Origin: Hyphomonas sp. CY54-11-8
Lineage (GTDB): Bacteria; Pseudomonadota; Alphaproteobacteria; Caulobacterales; Hyphomonadaceae
Length of the DNA: 64,000 nt
Direction: 5' to 3'
Assembly: GCF_000682735.1 (NCBI RefSeq)
Contig: NZ_AWFD01000035.1
Coordinates: 62,001-126,000 of the forward strand
In this document: piece by piece, positions 7,572-16,134 of the stretch
Layout: the number at the start of each line of letters is the position of its first letter
Position numbering within the stretch: the first letter of the stretch is position 1
Program-made: the position numbers and the translations under genes
Notes under the pieces: model-generated
Seen by the model: the letters and a program-made list of their open reading frames with translations, nothing else
What the model was told of the DNA's origin: nothing
Databases searched by the model: none

Positions 7572-8879
7572 TTAGTGCGTCTCGTCGCAGAGCGTCTTCA
7601 GTTCCAGCGCAATCGTCTTCAGGCTTTCGCGGATCTGCTTCAGCCCGCCGCCGCGTCCCGAATGAATGACCAGCTGTTTCCAGGCCGGCTGCCCTTCCTG
7701 CGGCGGCTTGATGGCAAGGTGCTTTGATCGCGGCAGGGCCGATTTCAGCAAGGCATCCGACAGCTTGAAGCCGGCAACGTCATCGAACGCTCCATTCCGG
7801 GCATCGGCCTCGAATGTGGATTGCTCGGAGCGACTGACTGCGTTGAACAGCACGGAAAGAGCCGGGCGCTTTGCTGCCGGGATTTGCGTCCGCACGACCT
7901 GGTTCAGCAGCTTCACCCCGCGCAGGGAATAGATATCGGTGTGCATCGGCGCCAGAACGCGGTCTGCCGCTTCCAGCGCGCAGCGCGTCAGGAAGGTTGC
8001 GTTTGGGTTGGTATCGAACACGATCAGGTCATATTCGCTGCGATAGAAGTCCACCTGGCGCAGGAAGTGGAGCTTGATCTTTTCCAGGGCCTCATTGTCG
8101 GTGGCGAAGGCGTATTTCGAGATCTCGAACTGGCCGGAAATGATGTCGAACCGGCCGGGCGGGCTGTTGCCGTCTGCCATGAGGTCGTGGACGAGATAGT
8201 CCCGTGCAACCGGGGCAAAGGGCTCCGTCGACAGGTTCAGCCAGTGCTCCGCCGGGCTTTCCGCGTCGCGGGTATGCAGGCGCGAGCGTTCGAACAGCGA
8301 AATGACCGACCGGTCCGCTGCCGCGCTCTCGTCGGCGACGTCCATCTCATAGAAAGTCTGGGTCAGATTGTATTGCGGATCGAGATCGATCAGCAGGATG
8401 CGTCCGCCCGCCATGGCGTGCCAGGCGCCGAACACCTGCGCGGAGACAGTGGTCTTGCCGACCCCGCCCTTGAGGTTCATCACCGCGATGACCGGGCACT
8501 TCCTCTTGTAGGCATCCTGGGTCTGCTGGACAAGCTGCTCCAGACCGCCGGGCGTGGTGCTGGACAGGCGCAGATGCGGCTGGACTTCCTGCTTGAAGAA
8601 GCCGTTCAGGCGGGCCTTGTCGATCTGGTAGGGGATCAGCGGCAGGCCGCGGGCCTTGGCGCGCTCGATATCCTGCCGAACCGACTTCGAACGCACCGAG
8701 GAGGCCGAGACCAGCACGATCATCGCGAACGCATCGTCGATGTGTTCATTGTTGCGCTGACGGTCATTGTCGTCGTCAGGCGCGAATTTGACCGGAATGG
8801 AGGCGGCCCGCATCGCTTCGTGAAGCTTCAGCAGGTCGTCGAGGTCCAGCGTCGAGTGGGCGATGTAGACGTGAGACAT
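7572..8879 (-). CDS. TIR-like domain fused to a ParA-type ATPase
   Basis: The 435-residue protein joins two domains. Residues 1 to about 90 resemble bacterial TIR (TIR_2) domains: strand VYIAHST, a helix of about 12 residues, AASIPVKFAPDD, then MIVLVSASSVRSKSVRQDIERA and LPLIPYQID. In active TIR NADases the catalytic residue is Glu in the helix after the serine strand; here the aligned position is Asp70, with Glu72 two residues on. Residues about 127-430 are a ParA/MinD ATPase with a deviant Walker A KGGVGKTT (137-144), LLIDLDPQYNLTQ with Asp165, and Walker B LIVFDTNP with Asp289. There is no parB, parS-like cluster or replication gene beside it, so plasmid partition is unlikely. It converges with gor and diverges from the DAHP synthase gene. 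The function is unknown. Confidence 0.8.
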   Translation of the reverse strand: MSHVYIAHSTLDLDDLLKLHEAMRAASIPVKFAPDDDNDRQRNNEHIDDAFAMIVLVSASSVRSKSVRQDIERAKARGLPLIPYQIDKARLNGFFKQEVQPHLRLSSTTPGGLEQLVQQTQDAYKRKCPVIAVMNLKGGVGKTTVSAQVFGAWHAMAGGRILLIDLDPQYNLTQTFYEMDVADESAAADRSVISLFERSRLHTRDAESPAEHWLNLSTEPFAPVARDYLVHDLMADGNSPPGRFDIISGQFEISKYAFATDNEALEKIKLHFLRQVDFYRSEYDLIVFDTNPNATFLTRCALEAADRVLAPMHTDIYSLRGVKLLNQVVRTQIPAAKRPALSVLFNAVSRSEQSTFEADARNGAFDDVAGFKLSDALLKSALPRSKHLAIKPPQEGQPAWKQLVIHSGRGGGLKQIRESLKTIALELKTLCDETH

Positions 8880-9028
8880 GATCTCGCGGCGGTCCCTTCA
8901 GGCTTGCCTCAGGTCCTGTCTAAGTAAGGGGAGGCGGGGTGATTCCGCCAGCTTTCTGCTGTGAAATTGTGGTGAAACTTGAGCGATCGCCTGCCATGTG
9001 ATTAATGCGGCCATCAATGGAGCGTAAG

Positions 9029-10408
9029 ATGAGCAACTGGACCCCTTCCGACTGGCGCGAACTGCCGGCGAAGCACATCCCGGAAGATTACCCGGATACT
9101 GCAGCACTTGCTGCAGTAGAGGCCCGTCTGCGCTCGTTTCCACCGCTTGTTTTTGCCGGGGAAGCCCGACGCCTGAAAACACGTCTGGCCGAAGTGGCCG
9201 CAGGCGATGCTTTCCTGCTGCAGGGCGGCGACTGTGCCGAAAGCTTCAAGGAATTCCATCCGGACAACATCCGCGACACGTTCCGCGTGATTCTGCAAAT
9301 GGCCGTCGTGCTCACCTTCGCCGCTGCCAAGCCGGTGGTGAAAGTGGGCCGTATTGCCGGCCAGTTCGGCAAGCCGCGGTCTGCTCCGATCGAGACGATC
9401 GATGGCGTGACGCTGCCGTCCTACCGGGGCGACAACATCAACGGAATGGATTTCACGCCGGAAGCCCGCATGCCCGATCCGGAGCGCCTGATTCAGGCCT
9501 ACTCCCAGTCGGCAGCGACGCTGAACCTGCTGCGCGCCTTCAGCCAGGGGGGCTATGCCAGCCTCGCCAACGTGCACCGCTGGATGCTCGGCTTCGTGGA
9601 TCGCAGCTCTCAGGGCGAACGCTATGAGAAGCTGGCGGACCAGATCTCGGCCTCGTTGCGCTTCATGGAAGCGGTCGGCCTGAACGCCGAAACCGTGCCT
9701 CAGATGGCGCAGGTGGAGTTCTACACCAGCCACGAAGCCCTGCTGCTTGGCTATGAGGAAGCGCTGACCCGCATCGATTCCACGTCTGGCGACTGGTACG
9801 ATACGTCGGCCCATATGCTGTGGATCGGCCACCGGACCCGTCAGGTGGATCATGCCCATGTCAATTTCTGCAAGGGGATCAAGAACCCGATCGGCATCAA
9901 GTGCGGCCCCGGCATGGAGCCGGACGAGCTTGTCCGCCTGATCGAGACGATCAACCCGACAGACGAGGCAGGCCGGATCACGCTGATCACGCGCTTTGGC
10001 TCCGATGGCGTGGCGCAGGGACTGCCGCCGCTGGCACGTGCCGTCAAGGCAAGCGGCCGCACGGTGGTGTGGTCCTGCGATCCGATGCACGGCAACACGC
10101 TGAAGACCGACTCCGGCTTCAAGACGCGTCCGGTGGACCGTATCCTCTCCGAGGTGCGCCAGTTCATCGACGTCATGAATGCCGAAGGCTGTTACCCAGG
10201 CGGGGTTCACTTCGAGATGACCGGACAGAATGTCACCGAATGTATCGGCGGCGCGCAGGCCATCTCCGAGGACGACCTCTCCAGCCGCTACCACACGCAC
10301 TGCGACCCGCGACTGAACGGTGAGCAGGCGCTGGAGCTGGCCTTCCTGGTGGCAGAGAAGCTTCAGGCGCTCGGCAACGGCAAGGACGCGGCCCGCAAGG
10401 CCGGCTGA
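9029..10408 (+). CDS. aroG: 3-deoxy-7-phosphoheptulonate (DAHP) synthase, class II
   Basis: This enzyme condenses phosphoenolpyruvate and erythrose 4-phosphate, the first step of aromatic amino acid synthesis. The 459-residue length and motifs are those of the plant-like class II family: [11 protein letters not shown] near the N-terminus (metal Cys), KPRSAPIET, the [22 protein letters not shown] active-site region, and [18 protein letters not shown] near the C-terminus. An in-frame ATG eight codons upstream exists, but GGAG lies seven bases before the ATG at 9029, giving [18 protein letters not shown], the family N-terminus. No partner chorismate gene is adjacent. Confidence 0.95.
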   Translation: MSNWTPSDWRELPAKHIPEDYPDTAALAAVEARLRSFPPLVFAGEARRLKTRLAEVAAGDAFLLQGGDCAESFKEFHPDNIRDTFRVILQMAVVLTFAAAKPVVKVGRIAGQFGKPRSAPIETIDGVTLPSYRGDNINGMDFTPEARMPDPERLIQAYSQSAATLNLLRAFSQGGYASLANVHRWMLGFVDRSSQGERYEKLADQISASLRFMEAVGLNAETVPQMAQVEFYTSHEALLLGYEEALTRIDSTSGDWYDTSAHMLWIGHRTRQVDHAHVNFCKGIKNPIGIKCGPGMEPDELVRLIETINPTDEAGRITLITRFGSDGVAQGLPPLARAVKASGRTVVWSCDPMHGNTLKTDSGFKTRPVDRILSEVRQFIDVMNAEGCYPGGVHFEMTGQNVTECIGGAQAISEDDLSSRYHTHCDPRLNGEQALELAFLVAEKLQALGNGKDAARKAG

Positions 10409-10422
10409 CGCACGCTTTAAAA

Positions 10423-10559
10423 CCGGCCTTTCAGGCCGGGTGCGACAGCCAGATCCGTCTCCGTCAGGACACGGAAACTTTACAAGGCCGGACCTGATCC
10501 GGCCTTGCTTCGCACAACATAATTCAACAAGACACACAGCCCGGCGTATGACGCCGGGC
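10423..10559. repeat. three GC-rich hairpins between the DAHP synthase and MATE genes
   Basis: Three inverted repeats occur in sequence: CCGGCCTTTCAGGCCGG (10423-10439), AAGGCCGGA...TCCGGCCTT (10484-10506) and GCCCGGCGT-ATG-ACGCCGGGC (10539-10559). The first two share a GGCCGG core. None is followed by a strong T-run on the plus strand. The last hairpin ends 13 bases before the MATE start codon and could occlude ribosome binding. At least one probably terminates the DAHP synthase transcript. Confidence 0.5.
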
Positions 10560-10572
10560 AGAGGGTATTCCA

Positions 10573-11985
10573 ATGCGGAGCATGAACTGGCCGGCCTGGG
10601 TCCGGCTTGGGGACATTATTGATTTGTTGCGCCTGTCGGTGCCGATTGCCATCTCGCGCATGGCGATGATGCTGATGAGCATGACGGACGCTGTGGTGCT
10701 CGGCCAGTTTGCGCCCGGAGAGCTGCCGTTCGTTCTGAACTCATGGCTTCCCATGGGCGTGACGCTGGGCTTCAGCATGGGCATCCTGATCGGGGTGCAG
10801 GTGCTGACGTCGGAGATGCTGGGCATCGGTCACCACGCCCAGTCGGGTCGTATCTTCCGGCGCGGGATGGTCGCGGCCATCGGGCTGGGCCTGGTCCTGC
10901 TGGGTATTGTGGTCCTGATCGCGGAACCGCTGTTTTACTGGCTATTCGTCGAAATCGCGCCACGCTCCAATGATGTCGGGCTGGCCGATCCGGAACATGT
11001 CGCGGCCTCAACAGCATCGGTTACGCGCATCCTGGCGCTGGCCTTGCCGGGCTTCACCATTTCGACTGTGTGCAGCCTTTATCTCGAGGCGCTGCGCCGG
11101 CCGACACTGGTAGCCGTCATCAGCTATGGCGGTGTGCTTCTGAACATCGTGCTGGACCTTGCCTATGTCGGCGGGTTCTGGGGCCTGCCCCAGATGGGCG
11201 CAGAGGGCGTCGCGATTGCGACGACCGGCTCGCGGTATGCGATCGCGGTCGTCATGTTCGTGGCGGTCCTCTTCCTGACGCCGGCCTTCCGCGCGTCGAC
11301 CAAGGCGGAACCGGGCGAGGCGCGGCGCCAGTTTGAAGTTGGTATCGGCTCGGCCATTTCCAATGTGGCGGAATGGGGCGGGTTCAACCTCACCTTCACG
11401 ATCGCGACCTGGATCAGCCTGGCCGCAAATACGGTGTATGGATACACGATCCAGCTCGTCGGCTTCTGCTTCATGTTCTACATGGGTATCGCCTCGGCAA
11501 CGAGTGTCCGGGTGGCGGAAGCGTTCGGCCGTGGCAACAAGGAAGAGGTGGTCAATGCCGGCCGCCTCGGCGTGGCGGCGACGATCCTGACCGGTGTGAC
11601 GCTGGGGCTCGGCCTCGTCATCTTCAGTGGGCCGCTTTCGGTGCTGCTGGTCGATGGCGAAGCGGTGATCGACGGTGTCCGGATTGCGCCGGCCATTGCA
11701 TCGCTGTTGTTCCTGGCATCGGTCATGACGGTGTTCGACGGGATTCAGGCCACGGCGTCCTTCGCGCTGCGGGCACAGGAAATCGTCTGGTCGCCAAGCC
11801 TGATCCATATCGGCTCGTTCTTCCTGGTGATGCTGCCGGCCTGCTACTGGCTGGGCATCGTGCAGGGGCATGGGGCAAACGGCATGATGGAAGGCGCCCT
11901 GATTGGCGTGTTCGTAGCGGGGACGCTGCAGACGCTGATGCTGGAACTGAAAGCGGCGCGTCCTTTGAAAGGACACGCCGCCTGA
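10573..11985 (+). CDS. MATE-family multidrug/cation efflux transporter
   Basis: The 470-residue, highly hydrophobic protein has about twelve membrane segments arranged as two six-helix halves. Family features include LLRLSVPIAISRMAMMLMSMTD at the start, a GFSMGILIGVQVL loop, and the second-half NVAEWGGFNLTF. MATE proteins expel drugs or metabolites in exchange for Na+ or H+. The substrate cannot be read from the sequence. The ATG at 10573 has AGGG a few bases upstream and sits just after a strong hairpin. It converges with the HU gene. Confidence 0.88.
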   Translation: MRSMNWPAWVRLGDIIDLLRLSVPIAISRMAMMLMSMTDAVVLGQFAPGELPFVLNSWLPMGVTLGFSMGILIGVQVLTSEMLGIGHHAQSGRIFRRGMVAAIGLGLVLLGIVVLIAEPLFYWLFVEIAPRSNDVGLADPEHVAASTASVTRILALALPGFTISTVCSLYLEALRRPTLVAVISYGGVLLNIVLDLAYVGGFWGLPQMGAEGVAIATTGSRYAIAVVMFVAVLFLTPAFRASTKAEPGEARRQFEVGIGSAISNVAEWGGFNLTFTIATWISLAANTVYGYTIQLVGFCFMFYMGIASATSVRVAEAFGRGNKEEVVNAGRLGVAATILTGVTLGLGLVIFSGPLSVLLVDGEAVIDGVRIAPAIASLLFLASVMTVFDGIQATASFALRAQEIVWSPSLIHIGSFFLVMLPACYWLGIVQGHGANGMMEGALIGVFVAGTLQTLMLELKAARPLKGHAA

Positions 11986-12018
11986 AACTCTAATTGTTCC
12001 GGTAACGGATGACCGGTC

Positions 12019-12285
12019 CTAGAGATCCTTCATTGCGGAGGCTGGCTTGAAGGAAGCCGATGTCTTCTCCGGGATCTTGATCGGTTCACCGGTTGCCGGG
12101 TTACGGCCGGTGCGGGCATTGCGGGTTTTCGGCGCGAAAGTGCCGAAGCCTGCGATGGCGACCTGCTTACGCGATTTCACCGCGTCAGCGATCGTGTCGA
12201 ATACAGCATCAACGGCCTTGCCGGCGTCGCTTTGCGACAGACCCGAAGCAGCGGCCACTGCCTTCGTAAGTTCACCCTTGTTCAT
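12019..12285 (-). CDS. hup: HU-family DNA-binding protein
   Basis: This 88-residue histone-like protein starts MNKGELTKAVAAASGLSQSDAGKAVDAV, the dimerisation helices, and carries GFGTFAPKTRNARTGRNP with the DNA-intercalating Pro63, followed by TGEPIKIPEK. The length is typical of HU rather than IHF. The open frame extends upstream to 12381, but the MNKGEL start is the family start and has a GGAG-type site (AGAGGAGAACCCGT) upstream. It ends tail to tail with the MATE gene. Confidence 0.95.
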   Translation of the reverse strand: MNKGELTKAVAAASGLSQSDAGKAVDAVFDTIADAVKSRKQVAIAGFGTFAPKTRNARTGRNPATGEPIKIPEKTSASFKPASAMKDL

Positions 12286-12384
12286 ACGGGTTCTCCTCTG
12301 AGTTAAACGGCGATGCCCCGCCGTTGGTTCGACTAGTCCACGATTCGGAAACCCTGAACACGCCGGATTCCCAATAAACACGGG

Positions 12385-13299
12385 CTATATGCCTGGAATC
12401 CAGCCCTCTTCGGCCTGAATTTTCGTGTTTTCTGCCGTATCCACGCTTTTGGCTGTGGAAAAAGCAGCTGGAAGGGCCCCTTTTTCGTCGAGGGAAGCGA
12501 AATAATGGGCGATTCCGCGGACCTGGGCCGCATCCGGTGTTTCGCCGGATTCGGGGGTTGCCTTGGTCAATGAGGGGTAAATCTCGGTCATCACGACCTT
12601 CACGTCAGTGAGCGCTTCCTCAGTCAGGGGCTCTGCGGGATCGAATTCGAACGGCCAGATCCGGGCATCGGGCCAGGCCTCGCGCAGGGCGTGGACATGC
12701 GGAATCCCGGTCAGGGACTGGCTGCCGACACTGCCGGTATAGGCCAGCTGCCAGACGGACTTCGGCTGGCCGATTTTATTGTCCCGGAGATAGGCTTCTG
12801 CGATGCGGTATTCCGACAGGGGCGCATCGGTGAAATCGGGTTTTGTGCTGCCCAGTGTCGAGACGACATCGCGCACCGGCGCGCCCCAGAAGGGAAACGG
12901 CCCCTTGGAGATCGCATAGTTCATGCCAGCGGCGATGGCGTAACGCGCATTGGAATTGTCGGGCTTGTCCTTCAGCTTCGCGGCGAGGTGCTCATGCATT
13001 GCCTGCCACGGTGCCTTGCCGTCCAGCTTGAGGCCGAGGGCCTCTGCCGTGCCGGCCGGATAGCCAAGCGAGAAGTCAAATCCCAAGAGAACACGGTCGC
13101 CGCGCTTCGTCAGCTTACCGACCATGTCCTCAAGGAAAGTGCGGGCTTTCAGACGCGTCTCGATATTCACGGAGCGGTACTGCAGCTTCAGGCGTGCGTC
13201 CTTGGCCAGGACCCCAATCCAGATCGAATTGGGCCCGGTCACAGGCTTGGACGCCGCGCTCCAGTCCACCATGATGTACGCGTCGAAAAGGGTCGCCAT
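12385..13299 (-). CDS. uncharacterised protein, possible RNase-H-like (DUF429-like) fold
   Basis: The 304-residue soluble protein starts MATLFDAYIMVDWSAASKPVTGPNSIW. A short strand ending in Asp plus Trp-Ser, then RVLLGFDFSLGYPAG (about 70-85) and TEIYPSL (about 245) give three spaced acidic motifs, as in RNase-H-like or actin-like folds. This is a fold-level impression, not a family match. It has no signal peptide or membrane helices. It sits two bases downstream of, and on the same strand as, the CurA-type reductase gene at 13302, so the two are probably cotranscribed. The substrate and reaction are unknown. Confidence 0.72.
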   Translation of the reverse strand: MATLFDAYIMVDWSAASKPVTGPNSIWIGVLAKDARLKLQYRSVNIETRLKARTFLEDMVGKLTKRGDRVLLGFDFSLGYPAGTAEALGLKLDGKAPWQAMHEHLAAKLKDKPDNSNARYAIAAGMNYAISKGPFPFWGAPVRDVVSTLGSTKPDFTDAPLSEYRIAEAYLRDNKIGQPKSVWQLAYTGSVGSQSLTGIPHVHALREAWPDARIWPFEFDPAEPLTEEALTDVKVVMTEIYPSLTKATPESGETPDAAQVRGIAHYFASLDEKGALPAAFSTAKSVDTAENTKIQAEEGWIPGI

Positions 13300-13301
13300 G
13301 A

Positions 13302-14327
13302 CTATCCCAGTTTAACAAGCATCTTGCCAGTGTTTGCACCGCTGAAGAGACCGATAAAGGCGTCCGGCGCCTTGTCGATTCCCTCCATCACGGTTTCCTG
13401 GAATTTCATCTGCCCTGCGGCGATCCATTTGGCCATATCTGCAAGGAAGGCCGACTGCATATCGGCATGGGTGGAGACGATGAAACCCTGGATCTTCAGC
13501 TGCTTGCCGACGACCTGGATGATGTTGTGCGGGCCAACGGGCGTACCGGTTTCGTTGTACTGGGCGATCATCCCGCATTCGGCGAAACGAGCCAGCGGGC
13601 GGGCCACTTCGATGGCCGCGGCCAGGTGGTCGCCGCCGACATTGTCGAAATAGACGTCGATGCCTTTCGGAGCAGCGTCTTTCAGGGCGGCCACGAGACC
13701 GTCAAAGCCTTTGGCTTTCTTGTAGTCGATGACATGGTCTGCGCCGAGCGACTTCACGAAGGCGCATTTGTCCGGCCCGCCAGCGGAGCCGATGACGGTG
13801 CAGTTCTTGATCTTGGCGATCTGGACCACGGTGGAGCCCACCGCGCCTGCTGCGCCAGAGACGAACACCACGTCGCCTTCCTTCAGTTCCGCGATGCGCA
13901 GAATACCGGCATAGGCCGTCAGGCCCGGCATGCCCGCGACACCCAGGAACGCGCTGTCTGGCAGGCCGGTGTCGCCCGGCAGCTTCACCGCCATGGCGAT
14001 CGCCGGATCGCCGACCCATGCCGTGCGCCAGCCATTCATGGACTGGACAAGGTCGCCGACCTGGAAATCCGGATTGTTCGACGCGGTCACACGGCCCACT
14101 GCGCCGCCCGTCATCGTCTCACCGATGCCGAAGGGCGGGACATAGCTTTCGCGGTCATACATCCTCCCGCGCATGTAGGGGTCGACCGACATCCACGAAT
14201 TCTGGACCTGGATCTCGCCTGGGCCTGGTTCGGCGATTTCGACCGTTTTCTTTTGGAAATCGGACTGCTGCGGCAGGCCGACGGGGCGGCGGGCCAGTGC
14301 CCATTCAGTCGATGTAAGTGTAGTCAT
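13302..14327 (-). CDS. zinc-independent MDR oxidoreductase (CurA/PTGR-like, NADPH-dependent)
   Basis: This 341-residue medium-chain dehydrogenase/reductase probably reduces alpha,beta-unsaturated carbonyl compounds with NADPH. Family markers include SVDPYMRGRM, FGIGETMTGGAVGRV, the nucleotide loop SGAAGAVGSTVVQIAK, SAGGPDKCAFVKSLGADHVIDYK and NVGGDHLAAAIEV. The zinc ligands of alcohol dehydrogenases are absent, as expected. A second member of the same subfamily lies at 38108. It is divergent from the Gfo/Idh/MocA gene. Confidence 0.87.
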   Translation of the reverse strand: MTTLTSTEWALARRPVGLPQQSDFQKKTVEIAEPGPGEIQVQNSWMSVDPYMRGRMYDRESYVPPFGIGETMTGGAVGRVTASNNPDFQVGDLVQSMNGWRTAWVGDPAIAMAVKLPGDTGLPDSAFLGVAGMPGLTAYAGILRIAELKEGDVVFVSGAAGAVGSTVVQIAKIKNCTVIGSAGGPDKCAFVKSLGADHVIDYKKAKGFDGLVAALKDAAPKGIDVYFDNVGGDHLAAAIEVARPLARFAECGMIAQYNETGTPVGPHNIIQVVGKQLKIQGFIVSTHADMQSAFLADMAKWIAAGQMKFQETVMEGIDKAPDAFIGLFSGANTGKMLVKLG

Positions 14328-14364
14328 TCGTGATTCCTCCTGCTTGGTTTCTTGTGTTTGTCTT

Positions 14365-14381
14365 GCGCCCTAGTTGGGCGC
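14365..14381. promoter_or_regulatory. short inverted repeat between divergent oxidoreductase genes
   Basis: GCGCCC-TAGTT-GGGCGC lies in the 169-bp gap between the genes starting at 14327 (minus) and 14497 (plus). Its position suits an operator for the minus-strand gene. The arms are only six bases, so chance is possible. Nothing else stands out in the gap. Confidence 0.25.
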
Positions 14382-14496
14382 GAAGGTGAGCGCTGTGAAG
14401 GGGCAATCGGGAAGAAACCCGCTGCGGCCGGGCTGTGCCACGGCCTTGATACCATGGCAGTTGGGTGCCATTCCGGTCAGGACAGAGGGCTAGGAC

Positions 14497-15420
14497 ATGA
14501 CGAAGCTGAAAGTGGGCGTCGCGGGCGCAGGGGTGTTCGGTAACTACCATGCACAAAAAGCGGCGGCTTCGGTCAGGACCGACCTGATTGGCGTCTACGA
14601 CATCGATCTGGCCCGGGCGACACGCATCGCCGAACAGTTCGGCGCAAAAGGCTTCGACGACTACAAGGCATTTCTCGATGCGTGCGACGCCGTCGTCATC
14701 GCCGTGCCCGCCACCTGGCATGAGCCGCTGGCCCGGCAGGCGATCGAGGCCCACCGTCACGTCCTGTGCGAGAAGCCGCTGGCCCTTACCGGCAAGGCGG
14801 CACGCTTCCTGGCGGACGAAGCCGCCGCGCATGGCCGCATCCTTCAGGTCGGCCATCAGGAGCGTTTCGTCGCGAAGGCGATGGGCGTTCTGGCCATCGA
14901 GGAGAAGCCGCTTCTGCTGGAATCGGTCCGCGCCGGCCCGCCTGCGCCGGACAATCGCGCGGGCGATGTATCAGTCATCTGGGATCTGATGATCCATGAC
15001 CTGGACCTTGCCGCGATGATGCTGGGCAATGAGTTCACCGGCGTGACCGCCACCGGGCGCCGGGTACATTCTGCCCATATCGACGAAGCAACGGCGGAAT
15101 TCTCCTATGCCTGCGGCGGCAAGGCCCGGCTGACCGCCAGCCGCGCGGCCAACGAGCGCCAGCGCTCCATGCATGTGGTTTACCCGTCAGGCGAAATCGC
15201 CATCGACTTCCTGACCCGCAAGGTCGAGAACTCGACCCCCTATGAGATCAAGGTCGACATTTCCGCCGAGCTGCCTGATCCGCTGGGCGCAGCGGACGAG
15301 GGGTTCTACGCGGCCTGCCTTGGCCTCGCGCGCAGCCCGGTTCCGGCACACGGGACCGTTGGCGCGGTGGCGATGGCGGAAGCGGCCGAAGCAGCTGTAC
15401 TGGCAAAGATCGACGCCTGA
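14497..15420 (+). CDS. Gfo/Idh/MocA-family NAD(P)-dependent oxidoreductase
   Basis: The 307-residue protein has an N-terminal Rossmann motif VGVAGAGVFGNYHAQK. The family's CEKPLALTG block (about 90-100) carries the conserved Lys-Pro at the active site, and the C-terminal domain begins at GDVSVIWDLMIHDLDLAAMM. The DLMIHDLDL motif with its His resembles sugar-dehydrogenase members. These enzymes oxidise or reduce cyclic polyols or sugars. The substrate is unknown. Its stop codon abuts the pth stop codon within one perfect palindrome (15412-15429). Confidence 0.87.
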   Translation: MTKLKVGVAGAGVFGNYHAQKAAASVRTDLIGVYDIDLARATRIAEQFGAKGFDDYKAFLDACDAVVIAVPATWHEPLARQAIEAHRHVLCEKPLALTGKAARFLADEAAAHGRILQVGHQERFVAKAMGVLAIEEKPLLLESVRAGPPAPDNRAGDVSVIWDLMIHDLDLAAMMLGNEFTGVTATGRRVHSAHIDEATAEFSYACGGKARLTASRAANERQRSMHVVYPSGEIAIDFLTRKVENSTPYEIKVDISAELPDPLGAADEGFYAACLGLARSPVPAHGTVGAVAMAEAAEAAVLAKIDA

Positions 15421-15429
15421 TCAGGCGTC
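15412..15429. repeat. perfect 18-bp palindrome spanning both convergent stop codons
   Basis: GACGCCTGATCAGGCGTC reads the same on both strands and contains the TGA of the oxidoreductase gene and the TGA of pth back to back. Both proteins therefore end in Asp-Ala. It could act as a bidirectional stem, but no T-run follows on either side. Confidence 0.9.
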
Positions 15430-16032
15430 GCCGCGCCGGGCGGCCTGTTTCGGATCATGCTTCGGCGCCGGGGCGAGACGCATCACTTCGGTCTGGAAGC
15501 GCTCGTCATCCCCATCCAGCAGGAAGGGCAGGGCGCTGCCGATGGCATCGACCATCGGCTCGAACCATTGAAGGTCTGCCTTGGTGAAGTCCGACAGGAC
15601 ATGCGGCATGACCATGGCCTTGTCGCCCGGATGGCCGATGCCGATGCGCACGCGGCGGAAATTCTCGCCAAGATGCGCCATCATCGAGCGCACGCCATTA
15701 TTGCCCGAATGCCCGCCGCCGCGTTTCACCCGCAGGCGCCCCGGCGCAAGATCAATCTCGTCATAGAAGACGGTTACATCCTCTGACGGGCGTTTGTAGA
15801 ACTGCAGCACTTTTGAAAGCGCGCGCCCAGTCTCGTTGTAATAGGTCTGCGGTTTCACCAGCAGCACTTTCTGGCCGCCGACATTGCCTTCGGCGATCAG
15901 GCTTTCGAATTTCGAGCGCCACGGACCGAATTTGTACCGTGCATGCAGCTCATCCAGCAGGATGAAGCCGGCATTGTGCCGGTTCTTTGCGTAGCGGTCT
16001 GTGGGGTTTCCCTGTCCGGATAGGATCAACAT
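15421..16032 (-). CDS. pth: peptidyl-tRNA hydrolase
   Basis: Pth releases peptides from prematurely dissociated peptidyl-tRNAs and is essential in most bacteria. The 203-residue protein has the family residues: GNP with Asn9, NRHNAGF with catalytic His19, KPQTYYNETG, FYDEIDLAPGRLRVKRGGGHSGNNG with the Asp and Asn of the active site, and RIGIGHPG. The start reads SGQGNPT where most members have GLGNPG, a small deviation. It follows rplY on the same strand, but a strong terminator lies between the two. Confidence 0.95.
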   Translation of the reverse strand: MLILSGQGNPTDRYAKNRHNAGFILLDELHARYKFGPWRSKFESLIAEGNVGGQKVLLVKPQTYYNETGRALSKVLQFYKRPSEDVTVFYDEIDLAPGRLRVKRGGGHSGNNGVRSMMAHLGENFRRVRIGIGHPGDKAMVMPHVLSDFTKADLQWFEPMVDAIGSALPFLLDGDDERFQTEVMRLAPAPKHDPKQAARRGDA

Positions 16033-16067
16033 GAGGAATGCGCCTCCTGCCGGGGCTTAGGGGTAAA

Positions 16068-16108
16068 AAGTGAGCGGCCCGCCTGGCAACATAGGACAGG
16101 CGGGCCGC
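16068..16108 (-). terminator. rho-independent terminator of rplY
   Basis: A perfect 12-bp stem GCGGCCCGCCTG (16074-16085) pairs with CAGGCGGGCCGC (16097-16108). On the minus strand the stem is followed by TCACTTTTTACC, a short T-run. It ends rplY transcription before pth. Confidence 0.85.
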
Positions 16109-16134
16109 ACGTTAAAGGATGGAAGGGAAGAGAC

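Noticed and set aside
7572..8879. Plasmid or chromosome partition locus
   Set aside because: No ParB-like gene or parS-like repeat cluster is next to the ATPase, and the N-terminal TIR-like domain is not a partition feature.
9014..10573. A 519-codon minus-strand open frame opposite the DAHP synthase gene
   Set aside because: It is a codon-bias shadow of a strongly conserved enzyme, with no domain of its own.
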